DNA from: Ursus arctos
Taxonomy: Eukaryota > Chordata > Mammalia > Carnivora > Ursidae
Direction: 5' to 3'
NCBI RefSeq assembly: GCF_023065955.2
Contig: NW_026622786.1
Location: 47,540,938-47,604,937 of the forward strand
Length of the DNA: 64,000 nucleotides
The notes beneath the pieces are model-generated. The model was given only the letters and a program-made list of their open reading frames with translations. It had not been told where the DNA came from and made no database searches. Of this stretch, positions 48,752-60,423 are shown piece after piece. The position numbers and the translations under genes are program-made. The stretch's first letter is position 1; every line of letters starts with the position of its first letter.

Positions 48752-50023
48752 TACAAAAATCTCTTTGCAGCTGGTGATGAATTCCAGCAAAATAAGTATT
48801 GAGCTTGTGGTATTATTTCAAAATTTATTTTAAGGTTTGTGGGGTTTTTTTCCTAATTCGAAACAATCAGGCTTCCATTATTCTCTGATTGTTAGAGTGT
48901 AAGGAGTGTAAGACAGCTCAGAATATATTTCAAATTCTAATTAATATGCCTGAATATAATGAATTCAGATATTAATTATAATTATCCATAATTAGTTGAT
49001 TAATTTCCAGATAAAATATAGCAGAAAATCTATGATGCAATTTAGAATATGATGCCCTTTTTATAGAGATGAAGAAAGTGGGGTGCTCTATACTCTCACT
49101 GTTTTTTCAGTCCTTTCTTTCTTAACATATCTTTAGCTTTGTCTCAAAATATCATTTTAGGTTCTTGGTCTTTTGGTTTACTCGGCTCAAAGTAAAGCAC
49201 CACTAAGAATATAGATCAATGCCTCAAAGTCAAACACCACACATACTAATAGCAAGCCTTTTAATATGTTAAATCGAATGATTAATATATAGCAGAAGTA
49301 TTAAGATTATTAATGATTACCACCGCTCTACATACTTAAAATAACATAGACTTATGAATGTGAGTTTCTAATAAGTATTTACCAGGTATAAACTAGTATA
49401 TTATACTATATAAGAAATTATGGAGTTATGTCACAATCATCAAAGCACTTTAATGCCTTTCATGATATTTGGAGGTATGTGTCTGTCACAGCTCTAGATG
49501 GCAAGGTCTTTTATAGAAGGAGGCAAGTTTTTTGTTCCTTCTGTTTATTTTGAATCTTTAAAAAAACATCTATCTACAGTGTCTTAAAAAGTGACTGGAA
49601 TATCCAATCTTATTCCATGAATGCATAAATGAATGAATGAATTGACATGAGGAGTTTTTCAGCAGCTTGAAAAATTAAAATTGAAATGCATACCTTTATA
49701 TGTTAAAAGAAATAAACATGCATCTTTCCAAGCCCAACATAGGGTTTAAATGCACATAGGGATGGAGTTACCATCATATATCTACTCAAAAAGGGAGAGA
49801 ATCAAAAGCCGATGGGAAGTAAAATTTCCTCCCAAAATCCTCACAAAAGGGGAACTTTACTACTTATCTCATCATTCCTGGTTTACCAGTAGAAAGGAAG
49901 AAGACAAAAGGCAGCTCTATTAGCTGAACACTGGTTAGATGAATGTGGCAGTGTCTTGCATTTAGGAGACATGCAACATTTATCGAATGCGTGAACGGGT
50001 GGAGGAATGAATGATTTCCTTGG
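48752..50023. other. Unique stretch
   Basis: No gene recognised. A weak L2-like tail with GAATGAATG-type units lies at about 49925-50015. Confidence 0.4.
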
Positions 50024-50522
50024 CATATTTGTTTCTTACTGCTGCTGTAACAAATTGCCACAAACATAGTGGCTTAAAACAACACGGATTTATTATCTTA
50101 GAGTTCTGGAGGTCAGAAGTCTAAAATGAATCTCCCTGGTTTACATCAAGGTGTCCACGGGACTGCGTTCTTTTTTTGAGGCTCTAGGGGAAAGTCTGCT
50201 TTCTTGCCTTTTCCAGGTTCTAGAGGTTGTCCACATTCCTTCATTTACATTCTTCTTCCAACTTCAAAGCCAGCAATGGCCATTCAAGTCCTCATAGCAC
50301 ATCACTGACTCCTGCTTCATTCGTCCACATTTAAGAACCCTGGAATTACACTGGACCCACCCAAATAATCTAGGATAGTCTCCCTATTTTATGGTTGCTT
50401 GGTTAGCAACCATAATTCTATCTGATGCCTTCATTCCCCTTTGCCATGTAATGTAGTAAATTTATTGGTTCTAGGAATTAGGTAGTGGACACCTTTGGGA
50501 GGTCATTATTCTGTCTATCACA
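50024..50522 (-). mobile_element. MLT1-type (ERVL-MaLR) solo LTR, near complete
   Basis: In reverse orientation: CTGCTGTAACAAATTGCCAC, TGGCTTAAAACAACACGG, GAGTTCTGGAGGTCAGAAGT, then TTGCCATGTAATGTAGTAAA and GGTCATTATTCTGTCTATCA. The right end gives the LTR start TGTGATAGACAG. No internal retroviral sequence is present. Confidence 0.85.
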
Positions 50523-50780
50523 TAAGATGATGAAATAATTTCTTTTCTCTACATCTAATATTTTACCTCAAGACCTACTAAACCTCCTTGGATTTTCCAA
50601 TATCCGGGTCATGAATTTTTTAGAATACTGACTACTTGAACATTGAATTTTACATTAAGTGTTTATAATCACCTATTTCATCTATAAGAGGTAAAAATAT
50701 CCATTAAATAAGTCCTATTTGTTAGGCCACATTATTACGAACAATATTACAATATTTTATTAAAAAAACAAATGAGCTGG

Positions 50781-50784
<4 letters not shown>

Positions 50785-50821
<37 letters not shown>
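50785..50821. repeat. (AC)n dinucleotide microsatellite
   Basis: Eighteen uninterrupted AC units, so likely highly polymorphic. Confidence 0.98.
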
Positions 50822-50823
<2 letters not shown>

Positions 50824-51470
50824 GACTAAAAGATCTTAATGTAAGAGATAAATCCCAACTGCCCAATGGTCAATTAGAGAAGGAATCCATACAGGAAGGA
50901 ATCAGAAATGCTAGTAAATCTTGAAACAATTGGAGTTAATGACTTTTGGTGTAATAAGTGATTACTCTTTCAATAATACATGTAGGAAACAGTTCCTTTG
51001 TTCTTGGACATATGATTCTGTAAAAGTCAACAAGCAAATGCTTATTTGTAGTTATTCCAAGTAGGAATGCATATATTTTAAGTTGGCTTTAATTTTGAAA
51101 TACTAAAAAGAAACCTAAAGGGGAAAAGGTGTTTTAATGGAGATTTTGCATTTAGGAGAATAGGGTAAAACTGCTGGGAAAGTGAACCCTCTGATGTTTG
51201 TTTTCTTGACCACTTTGGAGAACAATTTTCATTTTAGTGCTTCTTGCCTCCTGTAGAACACCTGTATCCTCAGTCATTCCTCTCAGCCCAGAGATTCTCA
51301 CTGTGCCTGGAATGGTTACAGTCGGAAATGAATGAATTTCAGCCAGTTTTTATTACTGGATCAGTTGTTAAACCAATGCATGCTCGTGTGATCGTTTTAA
51401 TGACAAATTACCTCAAGTATGCACCTTCCCAGGAGCATTTGTGTTTTGAAAGGAACTGCCTGTTTAACCC
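50822..51470. other. Unique stretch
   Basis: No repeat or gene recognised. The 139-residue ORF at 51244-51663 begins here, but its C-terminal third is SINEC sequence and its first part has no family features. Confidence 0.4.
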
Positions 51471-51486
51471 TAAACAATTTCTTTCT

Positions 51487-51686
51487 TTTTTTTTTTTTTT
51501 TAAAGATTTTATTTATTTATTTGACAGAGAGACAACTAGCGAGAGAGGGAACACAAGCAGGGGGAGTGGGAGAGGAAGAAGCAGGCTCATAGCGGAGGAG
51601 CCTGATGTGGGGCTCGATCCCATAACACCGGGATCACGCCCTGAGCCGAAGGCAGATGCTTAACCGCTGTGCCACCCAGGCGCCCC
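51487..51686 (-). mobile_element. CAN-SINE, ursid-type subfamily, reverse orientation
   Basis: Head reads CGCTGTGCCACCCAGGCGCC in reverse (GGCACAGCG forward). The body carries TAGCGGAGGAGCCTGATGTG and GGGCTCGATCCCATAACACC. Perfect 16-bp target-site duplication TAAACAATTTCTTTCT at 51471-51486 and 51687-51702. Subfamily naming is from memory. Confidence 0.96.
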
Positions 51687-51702
51687 TAAACAATTTCTTT
51701 CT

Positions 51703-52500
51703 AACAGTGGAAATTTCACAGTTGACCATGCACATTGAGTGGATATTATTGGGCAGAGGAGACTTTCTGTTGCCATATAAGTCATTAAATCCAGAGATCC
51801 AAATCTTAGACCTCTGCTGATCACCCCGCCAGGTGTATTTGCCGACTTTGCATCTTTCTTCCATTGTTTACCTTAAGCAGACTAAATGGAGACTTTGTAA
51901 ATGTGAATAGACAAGGCTATTTTGTACTGTTTGAAAATGGCAATCTTATAACTCTTATTTCAAAGTGAGTTACAGTATTTTCAACAAACACCTCCCTCTC
52001 AAAGTAGTCTTGTGATTATGAATTATTTGTCAAACAACTTACCCAAGGAGCCACAAAATCAGCAAATATTTTTTTTGTATTTTCCTCCATTATGTTAGGG
52101 GTTTTATTTGTATTCTCATGCCATTTTCACAGCAGTCTAACAACCCAAACTCATCTGCTGATTGACTTCTTCATAATGATCACAAATCTGAGCCATCATA
52201 TATTGGGAGACACCTGTTTGGGCATTTTTATTCCAATAGGATGCCAACTAGTCTTCTTCCTGAAATGGACCAACACTCTTTTGCTCACCTAAACACACAA
52301 AAACAAAGTGCCTTCCATTAACATCACATCTTGTGTCTTAGAGGTTTTGAAAAGAGATGATGTTAGTAGTTTTTAAAAATCCATTTATTGGCTTATGCAC
52401 GTATGGACTTTCTGCTTCTAATTATGCAGCCAGGCAATCAAAATCTTCCCAATTCATGAACCGCCCATCACATTTACTTATTGCTTTTTATTGTATAAGA
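51703..52500. other. Unique stretch
   Basis: No repeat or gene recognised. Confidence 0.35.
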
Positions 52501-52514
52501 GTAGAACCAATCAT

Positions 52515-52715
52515 GGGGCACCTGGGTGGCTCAGTCATTGGGCATCTGCCTTCGGCCCGGGGCATGATCCCAGGGTCCTGGGATCGAGCCCCACATCAGG
52601 CTCCCTGCTCCACTGGGAGCCTGCTTCTTCCTCTCCCACCCCCCCCCCCGCTTGTGTTCCCTCTCTCGCTGCCTGTGTCTCTGTCAAATAAATAAATAAA
52701 ATCTTAAAAAAAAAA
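52515..52715 (+). mobile_element. CAN-SINE (SINEC)
   Basis: Head GGGGCACCTGGGTGGCTCAG, body GGGATCGAGCCCCACATCAG, a run of ten C, and tail AAATAAATAAATAAAATC. Target-site duplication GTAGAACCAATCA and GTAGAGCCAATCA at 52501-52513 and 52716-52728, one mismatch. Confidence 0.97.
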
Positions 52716-52728
52716 GTAGAGCCAATCA

Positions 52729-53736
52729 ATTCAGCAGGGCATTACAATTATTAGGCAACCACACATGTGAACATGTAAGCCTGTGCCCTTACAGTTAGGC
52801 TTGATTTTAGAAAGTATTGTTGTGGGGAGGGTGGTGAGAGACAAGGAGAGAGAGAGACAGAGAGAGAGAAAGGGATAGAGGCATCTTGTACACTTGTTTT
52901 ATAATTAACAATGGCAACTTGACTATATTCATATCATCAATAAGTCTATCCTATCAGAAGTGATTTCTGCTGCCCAGTAGAAATGGTGGTACATCTCACC
53001 AATCCTCATATTTCATTCATAGCGTTTTTTAGCCATTTTTTGGCCTTACCTCCTCTTTTACCATTCTACTCAACTTGAGCCACCAGAGTCCTTTGACTTC
53101 AGGATTTCTCTCAATTTCGAAATGAGTTTATACCTAGATATGAGTTGGTTGTCTTACTGCTGATCATCTAGGTAGTGAGGAGAAATCAGACCTGTCCACT
53201 TTCCAAGATGACATTATTTCTCTTGAAATTTCTTAAGTTCAAGGATTTCTGCAGTTACCCATGCATTAATGCATGCACTCCTCCAACATCCTTTACCAAA
53301 TATCTATTATGTGCAATACACTGTGCTAAAGAAATCATAGGGTTAACCCTAAAATATAATAATGAATGCAGGAATGTGTTCTACCCCTTTGATCACATCA
53401 TATGTTAGAAATTCTGCTTATTGGGTTTATCTAGAACTGATGGTATGTGTACCCATAAAGAGCAAAGCACTTTGATAAACATCTTACACTGTTTTGCCTT
53501 TGTGCTATTTAAAGGCTTGCAGGGAATTATTCAGTTTATCTTTCGAACTTGACAGCGCAGAGTAAATTGTGAACAGACATTTTGTATTATAATGTATTTA
53601 TAGATGACCCGAAATATAAACAAATCCCATTCTCCATGCTAACAAATCTGTACTTTTCGCAGCCAGAAGAATGCAGTCACTAGGTGGCACCTGTGTGCCG
53701 TTTTCTCTACTGAAGACTTAAGTGTCCTTCCTACTG
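52729..53736. other. Unique stretch with a GA-rich tract
   Basis: A (GA)n-rich simple repeat lies at about 52838-52876. A short ancient LINE-like motif (ATCTATTATGTGCAATACAC) occurs at about 53300. No gene recognised. Confidence 0.4.
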
Positions 53737-54212
53737 ACAGAGGGTCCTTGATTTAGGATGGTTCGAATTAATGATTTTTCAACTTCAGGATGATGTAAAA
53801 ACAACATGCATTCAATAGAAACTGTACTTTGAATTTGGAATTTTGATCTTTTCCTGGGCTAGCAATATGCAGTCCAGTACTCTTTCGTGGTGCTGGGCAG
53901 CAGAAGTGAGCCACAGCTCCCAGTCAGCCACAGGATCATGAAGGTAAACAACTGATAGACTTAGAATTATTCTGCTTTTCTCCTTTAGTACGGTATTCAA
54001 TAAATTATGTGAGATATTCAACACGTTAGTATAAAATAGGCTTTGTGTTAGATGATTTTGCCCAACTGTAGGCTAATGTAAGAGTTCTGAGATGGGCTAG
54101 GCTAAGCTATGATGTTCAATAGATTGAGGGCATTAAACGCATTTTGACTTACAATATTTTCAGCTTGTGTTATTCAGGACGTAAACCCATTGTAGTCAAG
54201 AAAGATCTGTAC
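53737..54212 (+). mobile_element. Tigger-like (TcMar) non-autonomous DNA element, copy 2
   Basis: Same element as 34011-34504, about 19.7 kb away and in the same orientation, with collinear landmarks: TTTGATCTTTTCCTGGGCTA, GTGCTGGGCAGCAGAAGTGA, GTATTCAATAAATTATGTGA, TTTGCCCAACTGTAGGC and GGCTAGGCTAAGCTATGATG. The copies are independently diverged. Confidence 0.8.
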
Positions 54213-54572
54213 TGATTTATGCTGGATTTTACATCTTTTTCCTTCCTACAGTAATATTCACCAAAATGTGATTTGCTTAAGCCCTTGAGCAAAGATTGCT
54301 TCTACAGACTCAGTAGTAATATATTGTAATTGTTCGTACCCCTGACCATTGAAATATGAAAAATTCAATCCTGTTGCCTGGTTGTTGAAGCACACTGTGC
54401 CAAACCATCTATTTGCATTTAATATTTTATTTGTTGGGGACTGAGTGATATAGGATAATAATCTATTTAAACAATATAATACAGTGATTAGGAGGCCACA
54501 GTTAATTATCCAAAAATGCCTCAAATCAAGTCAATGACTAGTTTAGGGGTTTAGACATGTCTCAACTCATTC
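54213..54572. other. Unique stretch
   Basis: No repeat or gene recognised. Confidence 0.3.
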
Positions 54573-54588
54573 AAGAATATTGATGATT

Positions 54589-54784
54589 GGGCTCCTGGGT
54601 GGCTCAGTCATTAAGCATCTGCCTTCAGCTCAGGTCATGATCCCACGGTCCTGGAATCAAGCCCCGCGTCGGGTTCCCTGCTCAGCAGGAAACCTGCTTC
54701 TGCCTCTCCCACTCCCCCTGCTTGTGTTCCCTCTCTCACTGTGTCTCTCTCTGTCAAATAAATAAAATCTTAAAAAAAAAAAAA
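54589..54784 (+). mobile_element. CAN-SINE (SINEC)
   Basis: Head GGGCTCCTGGGTGGCTCAGT, body CATGATCCCACGGTCCTGGA, CTCCCACTCCCCCTGCTTGT and tail AAATAAATAAAATCTT. Target-site duplication AAGAATATTGATGATT and AAGAATATCGATGATT at 54573-54588 and 54785-54800, one mismatch. Confidence 0.97.
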
Positions 54785-54800
54785 AAGAATATCGATGATT

Positions 54801-55944
54801 AAGATGTGGCCCCTGTCCTCAATGAACTCTCTCATTACCCTGGGAAGATAGGTTCTATAAAATGGAGTGCTTGGGATAGATGATCTTAAAGTTTGCTTCC
54901 AACTCTTAAATTCTATGACTTTCCTATAAAAAGGATATAAAAGGTCTACGGGTCTAAATCGGCTGTGAAATTGCTTTGGTGTTCCTTATGAGCTTAGTTA
55001 AATTGACTGTTTCCCAGTCAGATGGGTACATAGCACTTTGTGAATATAGTTTATTCTGAAAAATCTGCATTGAATCCAGGAATTTAGAATGAGAAAGATT
55101 CAACTCAGACATAAATCTCTGTCCCAGGTCAGAGACCCTGGAACTAAGCTCAATGAGAGAAAACAACTCTACCAATTCTCACATTATCAGGCTACTAATT
55201 AAAATTCCCAAGAGTGACAAATCACAACTAACTTGTCCTTCACTCTGGCAAGTTCGAATAATGATGGATCTCGTGCAAATGCAAAAATTTCCAGTGGGTT
55301 CATGTAACCATAGATGGATGCAGCCTTCAAAGCCTGCTGCTTTGGAATGGAGTGACAGAAATCTCTTGGTGGCAAGTAAAAGCAGCTTCCCTTGTACCTT
55401 CCTAAGCAGATTTGAAATCACCTTCCCATTTTCTCCATCTGCTCTCCCTTGTTGCCTTTCCTTGTCCCATACAAGCCTGTGACACTAAAGAGCAGCTATG
55501 GAGTAGTTGACTTCGCATTTTTCACACAAGTTATCTTTCATAGTAGGTAGTACACAGGAGCCAAAATGAAGTGCTACTTTAAGAACTTAGAAGTGGTTCT
55601 GCCTTCCGAGAATAAAGAGCTAAGGCTTAAACATTGCCTTGAATAAACAAACAAAACAGTGTTCTAGGTCTTTGACTTCCTTATAAATGGTTTACAGATC
55701 TTAACCTATCTAATTAAAGAATGTAGGGTATGAATTGGTAGCCCACCAAGGGAGTCATTGAAACAAACTATTCGTTGTCCCTCTAAGCCCTGACCAGGAG
55801 AGATTTCTCTGGCAGGCAAATGCAAACTGGATCTGCCTAGCAGAGAGCCATGAATGCTTGGGACTGAATCTGATTCCGGGCTTGATGAGCTAGTAATGAT
55901 ACCCAGGAAGAAGGTCAGCGTGCCTCAGTGGACAGCATTGGGAT
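54801..55944. other. Unique stretch
   Basis: No repeat family or gene recognised. The overlapping ORFs near 55153-55482 show no domain features. Confidence 0.4.
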
Positions 55945-56165
55945 GGAAATACAAATCACAGTCATCACCATATATTGAGCAATTACGCTGTAGTGGACAC
56001 TGTGTTCAATAATTTTAAATACATCATCTCAGTTAATTTTCATGATGATCCTAAGAGTGGTTATTTTCATCCCAGCTTACGGAAGAAACTGAAGCCAAGA
56101 GAGCTAATGAGTGAGTGATTGCAGTCAGGCTTTAACTGACTCCAAATCCTGTGATCTTAAAAATT
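55945..56165 (+). repeat. Ancient MIR/L2-type fragment
   Basis: ATATTGAGCAATTACGCTGT, AGTTAATTTTCATGATGATC, GGAAGAAACTGAAGCCAAGA and TTTAACTGACTCCAAATCCT follow the widespread segment. Confidence 0.6.
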
Positions 56166-56439
56166 AAGCCAGTTTCTCAACTGAGATTCTCACCCATCCT
56201 CTTAAAGGCCCATGAATTCTATGAGAATTTTGAAATTATATCTTTTCATTTTTTATGATAATCCTTAAAGAATCATTTTTACCAAGTATATATCTTTTTA
56301 AAAAGACATTTCCTTATGCAGTGAACAAGTTTTTTTAAAAAATCCCTGGTCTGTGCACATAGTCCCAAATTCACTGGATCATCAAATCTCTTTAAAAGGA
56401 ATTCAGACAGCTCTCAGTTTGAAAACACTGTATCAAAAT

Positions 56440-56590
56440 AAGCTGCCTAAGACCTCAGTGTGAATCTGATGTTGTGTTTTTCCAGCCGTGTGATCTTAAA
56501 CAGGTTACTTCACTTCCCTGAGTCTCAGTTTCTTCTGTTCATTATGAAGGTCAAAACAGATACCTATTAGGACTTTGAGATATTTTAGGA
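56440..56590 (+). repeat. MIR SINE fragment
   Basis: CAGCCGTGTGATCTTAAACA, GGTTACTTCACTTCCCTGAG and TCTCAGTTTCTTCTGTTCAT match the MIR core. A SINEC inserted at its right end. Confidence 0.75.
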
Positions 56591-56601
56591 AAATATATAT
56601 A

Positions 56602-56807
56602 GGGGCGCCTGGGTGGCACAGCGGTTAAGAGTCTGCCTTCAGCTCAGGGCGTGATCCTGGCGTTATGGGATCGAGCCCCACATCAGGCTCTTCCGCTATG
56701 AGCCTGCTTCTTCCTCTCCCACTCCCCCTGCTTGTGTTCTCTCTCTCGCTCGCTGTCTCTATCTCTGTCGAATGAGTAAATAAATAAAAAATCTTTAAAA
56801 AAAAAAA
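56602..56807 (+). mobile_element. CAN-SINE, ursid-type subfamily
   Basis: Carries the variant head GGGTGGCACAGCGGTTAAG, the body GGCGTGATCCTGGCGTTATG and GCCCCACATCAGGCTCTTCC, then TCTATCTCTGTCGAATGAGT and an A-tail. Probable target-site duplication GAAAATATATATA against GAAAAATAGATATA. Low divergence suggests a young insertion. Confidence 0.96.
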
Positions 56808-56821
56808 GAAAAATAGATATA

Positions 56822-58467
56822 AACTCCATTGTATTTAATTTTGGCTTTCAGGAGAAAGATGCTGATCAACCAGAGTTTTTATTATACATTTAGACACTGG
56901 CATATCTTCCTTAGCTTCTTCTGAATTTATTCAGCAAGAATTCCTCTCCCAATCTTATTAACTAAAAACATAGGAAAAACAAGTTTCTGGTCTCACAAGC
57001 ATGAGAGCCAGGACCCAAGTATTGGCAGATTGGCCAGGATAATAATCACTCTGCGTGCTTTTCCTCATAGCTTACTTTTTGGGAGAGGTGAAGGTGGGGA
57101 CAGGTTTCTGTATGAGTCAGAGAAAGTAGGTAGGAAAATAGTTCAGTAAACTAGCACACTAAATCTGCCTCGTTGACACAAAGGAATGCCCCAGACTTTA
57201 GCTTTTTAGAATTGCTGTATGAAGTCTCCTTACGAGGTAATAAAACTGGTTTCTATAAGATTCATCTGAATTCAGTCTTTCTAAATTGTATATATAATTA
57301 TATCTGTAACTCTGCTATTGGAGAAATTATTTAATCTGTCACATTTATTAGTGTATTACGTATATCATGTTTCTTGTCCATGTTTTATATAGCAAAACTA
57401 TTACATAGTAATAGCAAAGCTATTAGCTTCTTGATAATCCAGGTTTGCAGTGCATCTTATTCTTATAGCATTTTCATTAACACAATTTTTAGAATTTTCT
57501 TAGTATTTGTTTCCTTCCAAGTACTACTTAATTTAGTGATACCATGTATAGGTTTTCTGTGAACAGATGTTACACAAATTTTGTGCTTAGTCCTTGTATC
57601 GATTGCACTCAAACTAAATACCACAACATTTAAAACTTTGGAAAATACAACATTAAAGAGTACAGAGTATTTTTCCTTAAATACAGTCCAGTTATCACAA
57701 ATGGCGTTTTCACTTTCACCTTTGCTTAGTAAAGCATTCTGTTAAATACATTTCTATCTATATACTTTATATTATCTACGGGGTGGGGGTGGTGAGAAGT
57801 GTTTTCACGATTAATATTGCCAACAGAAAAAATTGTATCTCATAAAAGATTTCATTTAATGTAATTGACAGTTATTTAAAAATATAGCGCTTGATTCTAC
57901 AAAACAAGAAATATTTCTATTTTGAAAGGAAAATATTGGATTTTTCTTGGGAATAAAAAATAGTGGTACTTCAATTAAGCAAGCTAGCATGAAGGCCCTC
58001 ATGCATCATACTTTATCATGTACTTAATCTAGAATTTCAGTATCCCCATTTTACCACATTTCCAGCAAATCCACCTATGTTTGCAGAATATAATTATACT
58101 GTAGATATTATAATATGAACCCTCCATTGGATGAATTCTTGAGGCTTTGTTTTGTTTTGTTTTGCCTTTTCTAAAATCCTGATGTAGAATTTGGCCAATT
58201 TAAGTTTAGATATAAAGGAAGAAAGATATGCCTTGTTATGTGTTCACACTACAAGGTTATTCACATCAGTTATATATAATATTGGTTCTGTGTATCTTTG
58301 CCCGATCATCTCAGCACAAATACGAATGCTGATATTTTGTGACCCTAAGAATATCAATGAAAGACTATATCTCTCTTTGATGTGGCTTATCTCAACACAA
58401 CCAGAAAAGAATTCCTCTCAGATGATTTATTTTACAACATCCTGCCATTGATCTACATGGAATCAAT
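56822..58467. other. Unique stretch
   Basis: No repeat family or gene recognised. A short GTTTT run lies near 58148-58163 and a G-rich patch at about 57779-57793. Confidence 0.4.
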
Positions 58468-58478
58468 AAGTAAAAATA

Positions 58479-58702
58479 GGGGCGCCTGGGTGGCGCAGTC
58501 GTTAAGCGTTAAGCATTAAGCGTCTGCCTTCGGCTCAGGGCGTGATCCTGGCGTTAGGGGTTCGAGCCCCACATCAGGCTCCTCCTCTATGAGCCTGCTT
58601 CTTCCTCTCCCACTCCCCCTGCATGTGTTCCCTCTCTCGCTGGCTGTCTCTATCTCTGTCGAATAAATAAATAAAATCTTTTAAAAAAATTAAAAAAAAA
58701 AA
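58479..58702 (+). mobile_element. CAN-SINE, ursid-type subfamily, with a head-region triplication
   Basis: Body as in the copy at 56602 (GGCGTGATCCTGGCGTTAG, GCCCCACATCAGGCTCCTCC, TCTATCTCTGTCGAATAAAT). The head contains three tandem 7-mers TTAAGCG, TTAAGCA, TTAAGCG where other copies have one. Target-site duplication AAGTAAAAATA at 58468-58478 and 58703-58713. Confidence 0.96.
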
Positions 58703-58713
58703 AAGTAAAAATA

Positions 58714-59834
58714 ATGCTTCAACTCTGTGGAACTTTTGTGGAAGTCTCCAGGCTCCTGGGAGCTAACCTCTTTCCATTTTGTTTAGTTGAGTCTCTGATG
58801 AACAATTAAATGTAATGTGATATGTTGATAGTGAAACAAAGGCTTTTGGAGTCAAAGGGGAATTTATATACTTGACCACAAAAGCTAGTCTTGTGACATA
58901 TTTTGAGACAAAATGGTTCTGTTGGTCAAATAGATTTGATGACTCTGCATATCATTGTCTTGAAGATTCAAGTTAATACAATAAGCACACTAGAGATTCT
59001 GAAAAACCCTGCAATAAAGAAACCTGGTAAACTGTTTAATTCAGGATTTCCTAAACTTAGGTAAGCATGAAATACTTTTTTATTAACCAACACTCAGCCT
59101 CGCAGAGCATATTATGCTGAGCGTGCTGTCAATTGCAGCGAAGGTGCCTGAAAAGCAGTCAAAATGCTCTGTCTTCATTTTGCCCCTTCTTCTCAAGTCA
59201 CACTCCAAAAGCTCTTTGTAGCCTGGATCTGCACAGTCATCAAGCCAATTTCAGAAGTCAGCCTTCTTTTTGGTGAGAGTTTTAGCATTGTTTCAGGCCA
59301 CAGGAGTTTTGCTGAGTAAATTATGCCTTAAGAGACATTTCACGGCCTGAGAGAATTACATGTACACTCAATGTTACAACCTTCAGGTCTGAGTGTATCT
59401 TTCTTTTCCAAAAGATTTGGCTTCTGGCCAAATAATCATAGGGCATACCTAATTATATATTGAAATTTACAGTAAACCTGAAGGTTAAATAGAATCACTT
59501 TTAATTCATTGTTGATTATTTCAGTGTATTTTGCCTTCTGAAAGTGTAGCAAAGAAGTCAATAGAACTCTATACACATAGAACAATGCTGATCAATGTTT
59601 ACCTTTTGAATATATAAATAAGTAATTGTTTTATTTTAATAAAGGTTTTTTGTGTGACTCACAATAACTATAATAAACTCTATTGGAGTTATATAGTCCT
59701 TATATTTCTTCTCATGCCATTTCTTCCAATTTATATTTTTATAAACCTTGTCTTTTCACTATCATGTTGTACATTTTTACTTTCTTTGATATGTTACCAG
59801 GGAGTGAACATTTTTGTATGAATACAGAATCATT
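58714..59834. other. Unique stretch
   Basis: No repeat family or gene recognised. 59130-59400 is less AT-rich than its surroundings and free of known repeats. Confidence 0.4.
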
Positions 59835-59859
59835 GGGTGGTGGTGGTGGTGGTGGTGGT
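59835..59859. repeat. (TGG)n trinucleotide repeat
   Basis: About eight GGT/TGG units on the + strand. It has G-quadruplex potential and gives poly-glycine in an incidental ORF. Confidence 0.95.
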
Positions 59860-59874
59860 TGTTTATAAAGGGCC

Positions 59875-60005
59875 CATGGAGATCACCTACTTTTCATTTT
59901 ATAGATAGATAAACTAAGGTTTGTCAGACTGAAAGAATTTTCTAGTCATACAGCTCTTAGAAGCAGAGTCAGGTGATAAAACCTAGAATTCACATTTCTC
60001 TGAAC
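59875..60005 (+). repeat. Ancient MIR/L2-type fragment
   Basis: CATTTTATAGATAGATAAAC, TAGTCATACAGCTCTTAGAA and GCAGAGTCAGGTGATAAAAC fit the GAGGAAACTGAGGC-type segment. Confidence 0.45.
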
Positions 60006-60193
60006 TCGGGGCAAATTTATTTCATAATGTGGAAAACTGATGGTTGAGACTTTCAGCAATATTCCAGATTGTGGGATCATTTATACCTCAACTGACTTTA
60101 AAAATCATGCTGAAAATATTTACTTTGTGGTAAAGTTAAAATTCAGTTTATTCACTGAATCACCAAGAATGAGTCACAAATGATATAATTTTA

Positions 60194-60404
60194 TTTATTT
60201 TTATTTTTTAATTGTTTTTTTAAAGATTTTATTTAGAGAGAGCACACGTGTGAGCAGAGGAGGAGCGGAGGGAGAGGGAGAGAGAAGGGGAAAGAATCTT
60301 AAGCAGACTCCGTGGCAGGCACAGAGCTCTATGCGTGCCTGAGATCATGTCCTGAGCCGAAACCAAGAATTGGGTACTTAACCGACTAAGCCACCCAGGT
60401 GCCC
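60194..60404 (-). mobile_element. CAN-SINE, older subfamily, reverse orientation
   Basis: A T-rich start, AAAGATTTTATTTAGAGAG, then a GA-rich part, TGAGATCATGTCCTGAGCCG and reversed head AAGCCACCCAGGTGCCC. Target-site duplication CACAAATGATATAATTTTA and CACAAATGATACAATTTTA at 60175-60193 and 60405-60423, one mismatch. The body is more diverged than in the ursid-type copies. Confidence 0.96.
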
Positions 60405-60423
60405 CACAAATGATACAATTTTA

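Noticed and set aside
50024..50522. Possible endogenous retrovirus with genes
   Set aside because: Only solo MaLR-type LTR sequence is present here and at 8131 and 25978. No gag, pol or env coding sequence is seen nearby.
51244..51663. 139-residue plus-strand ORF
   Set aside because: Its last third is reversed SINEC sequence, and the first part has no recognisable domain, splice context or homologue that I can name.
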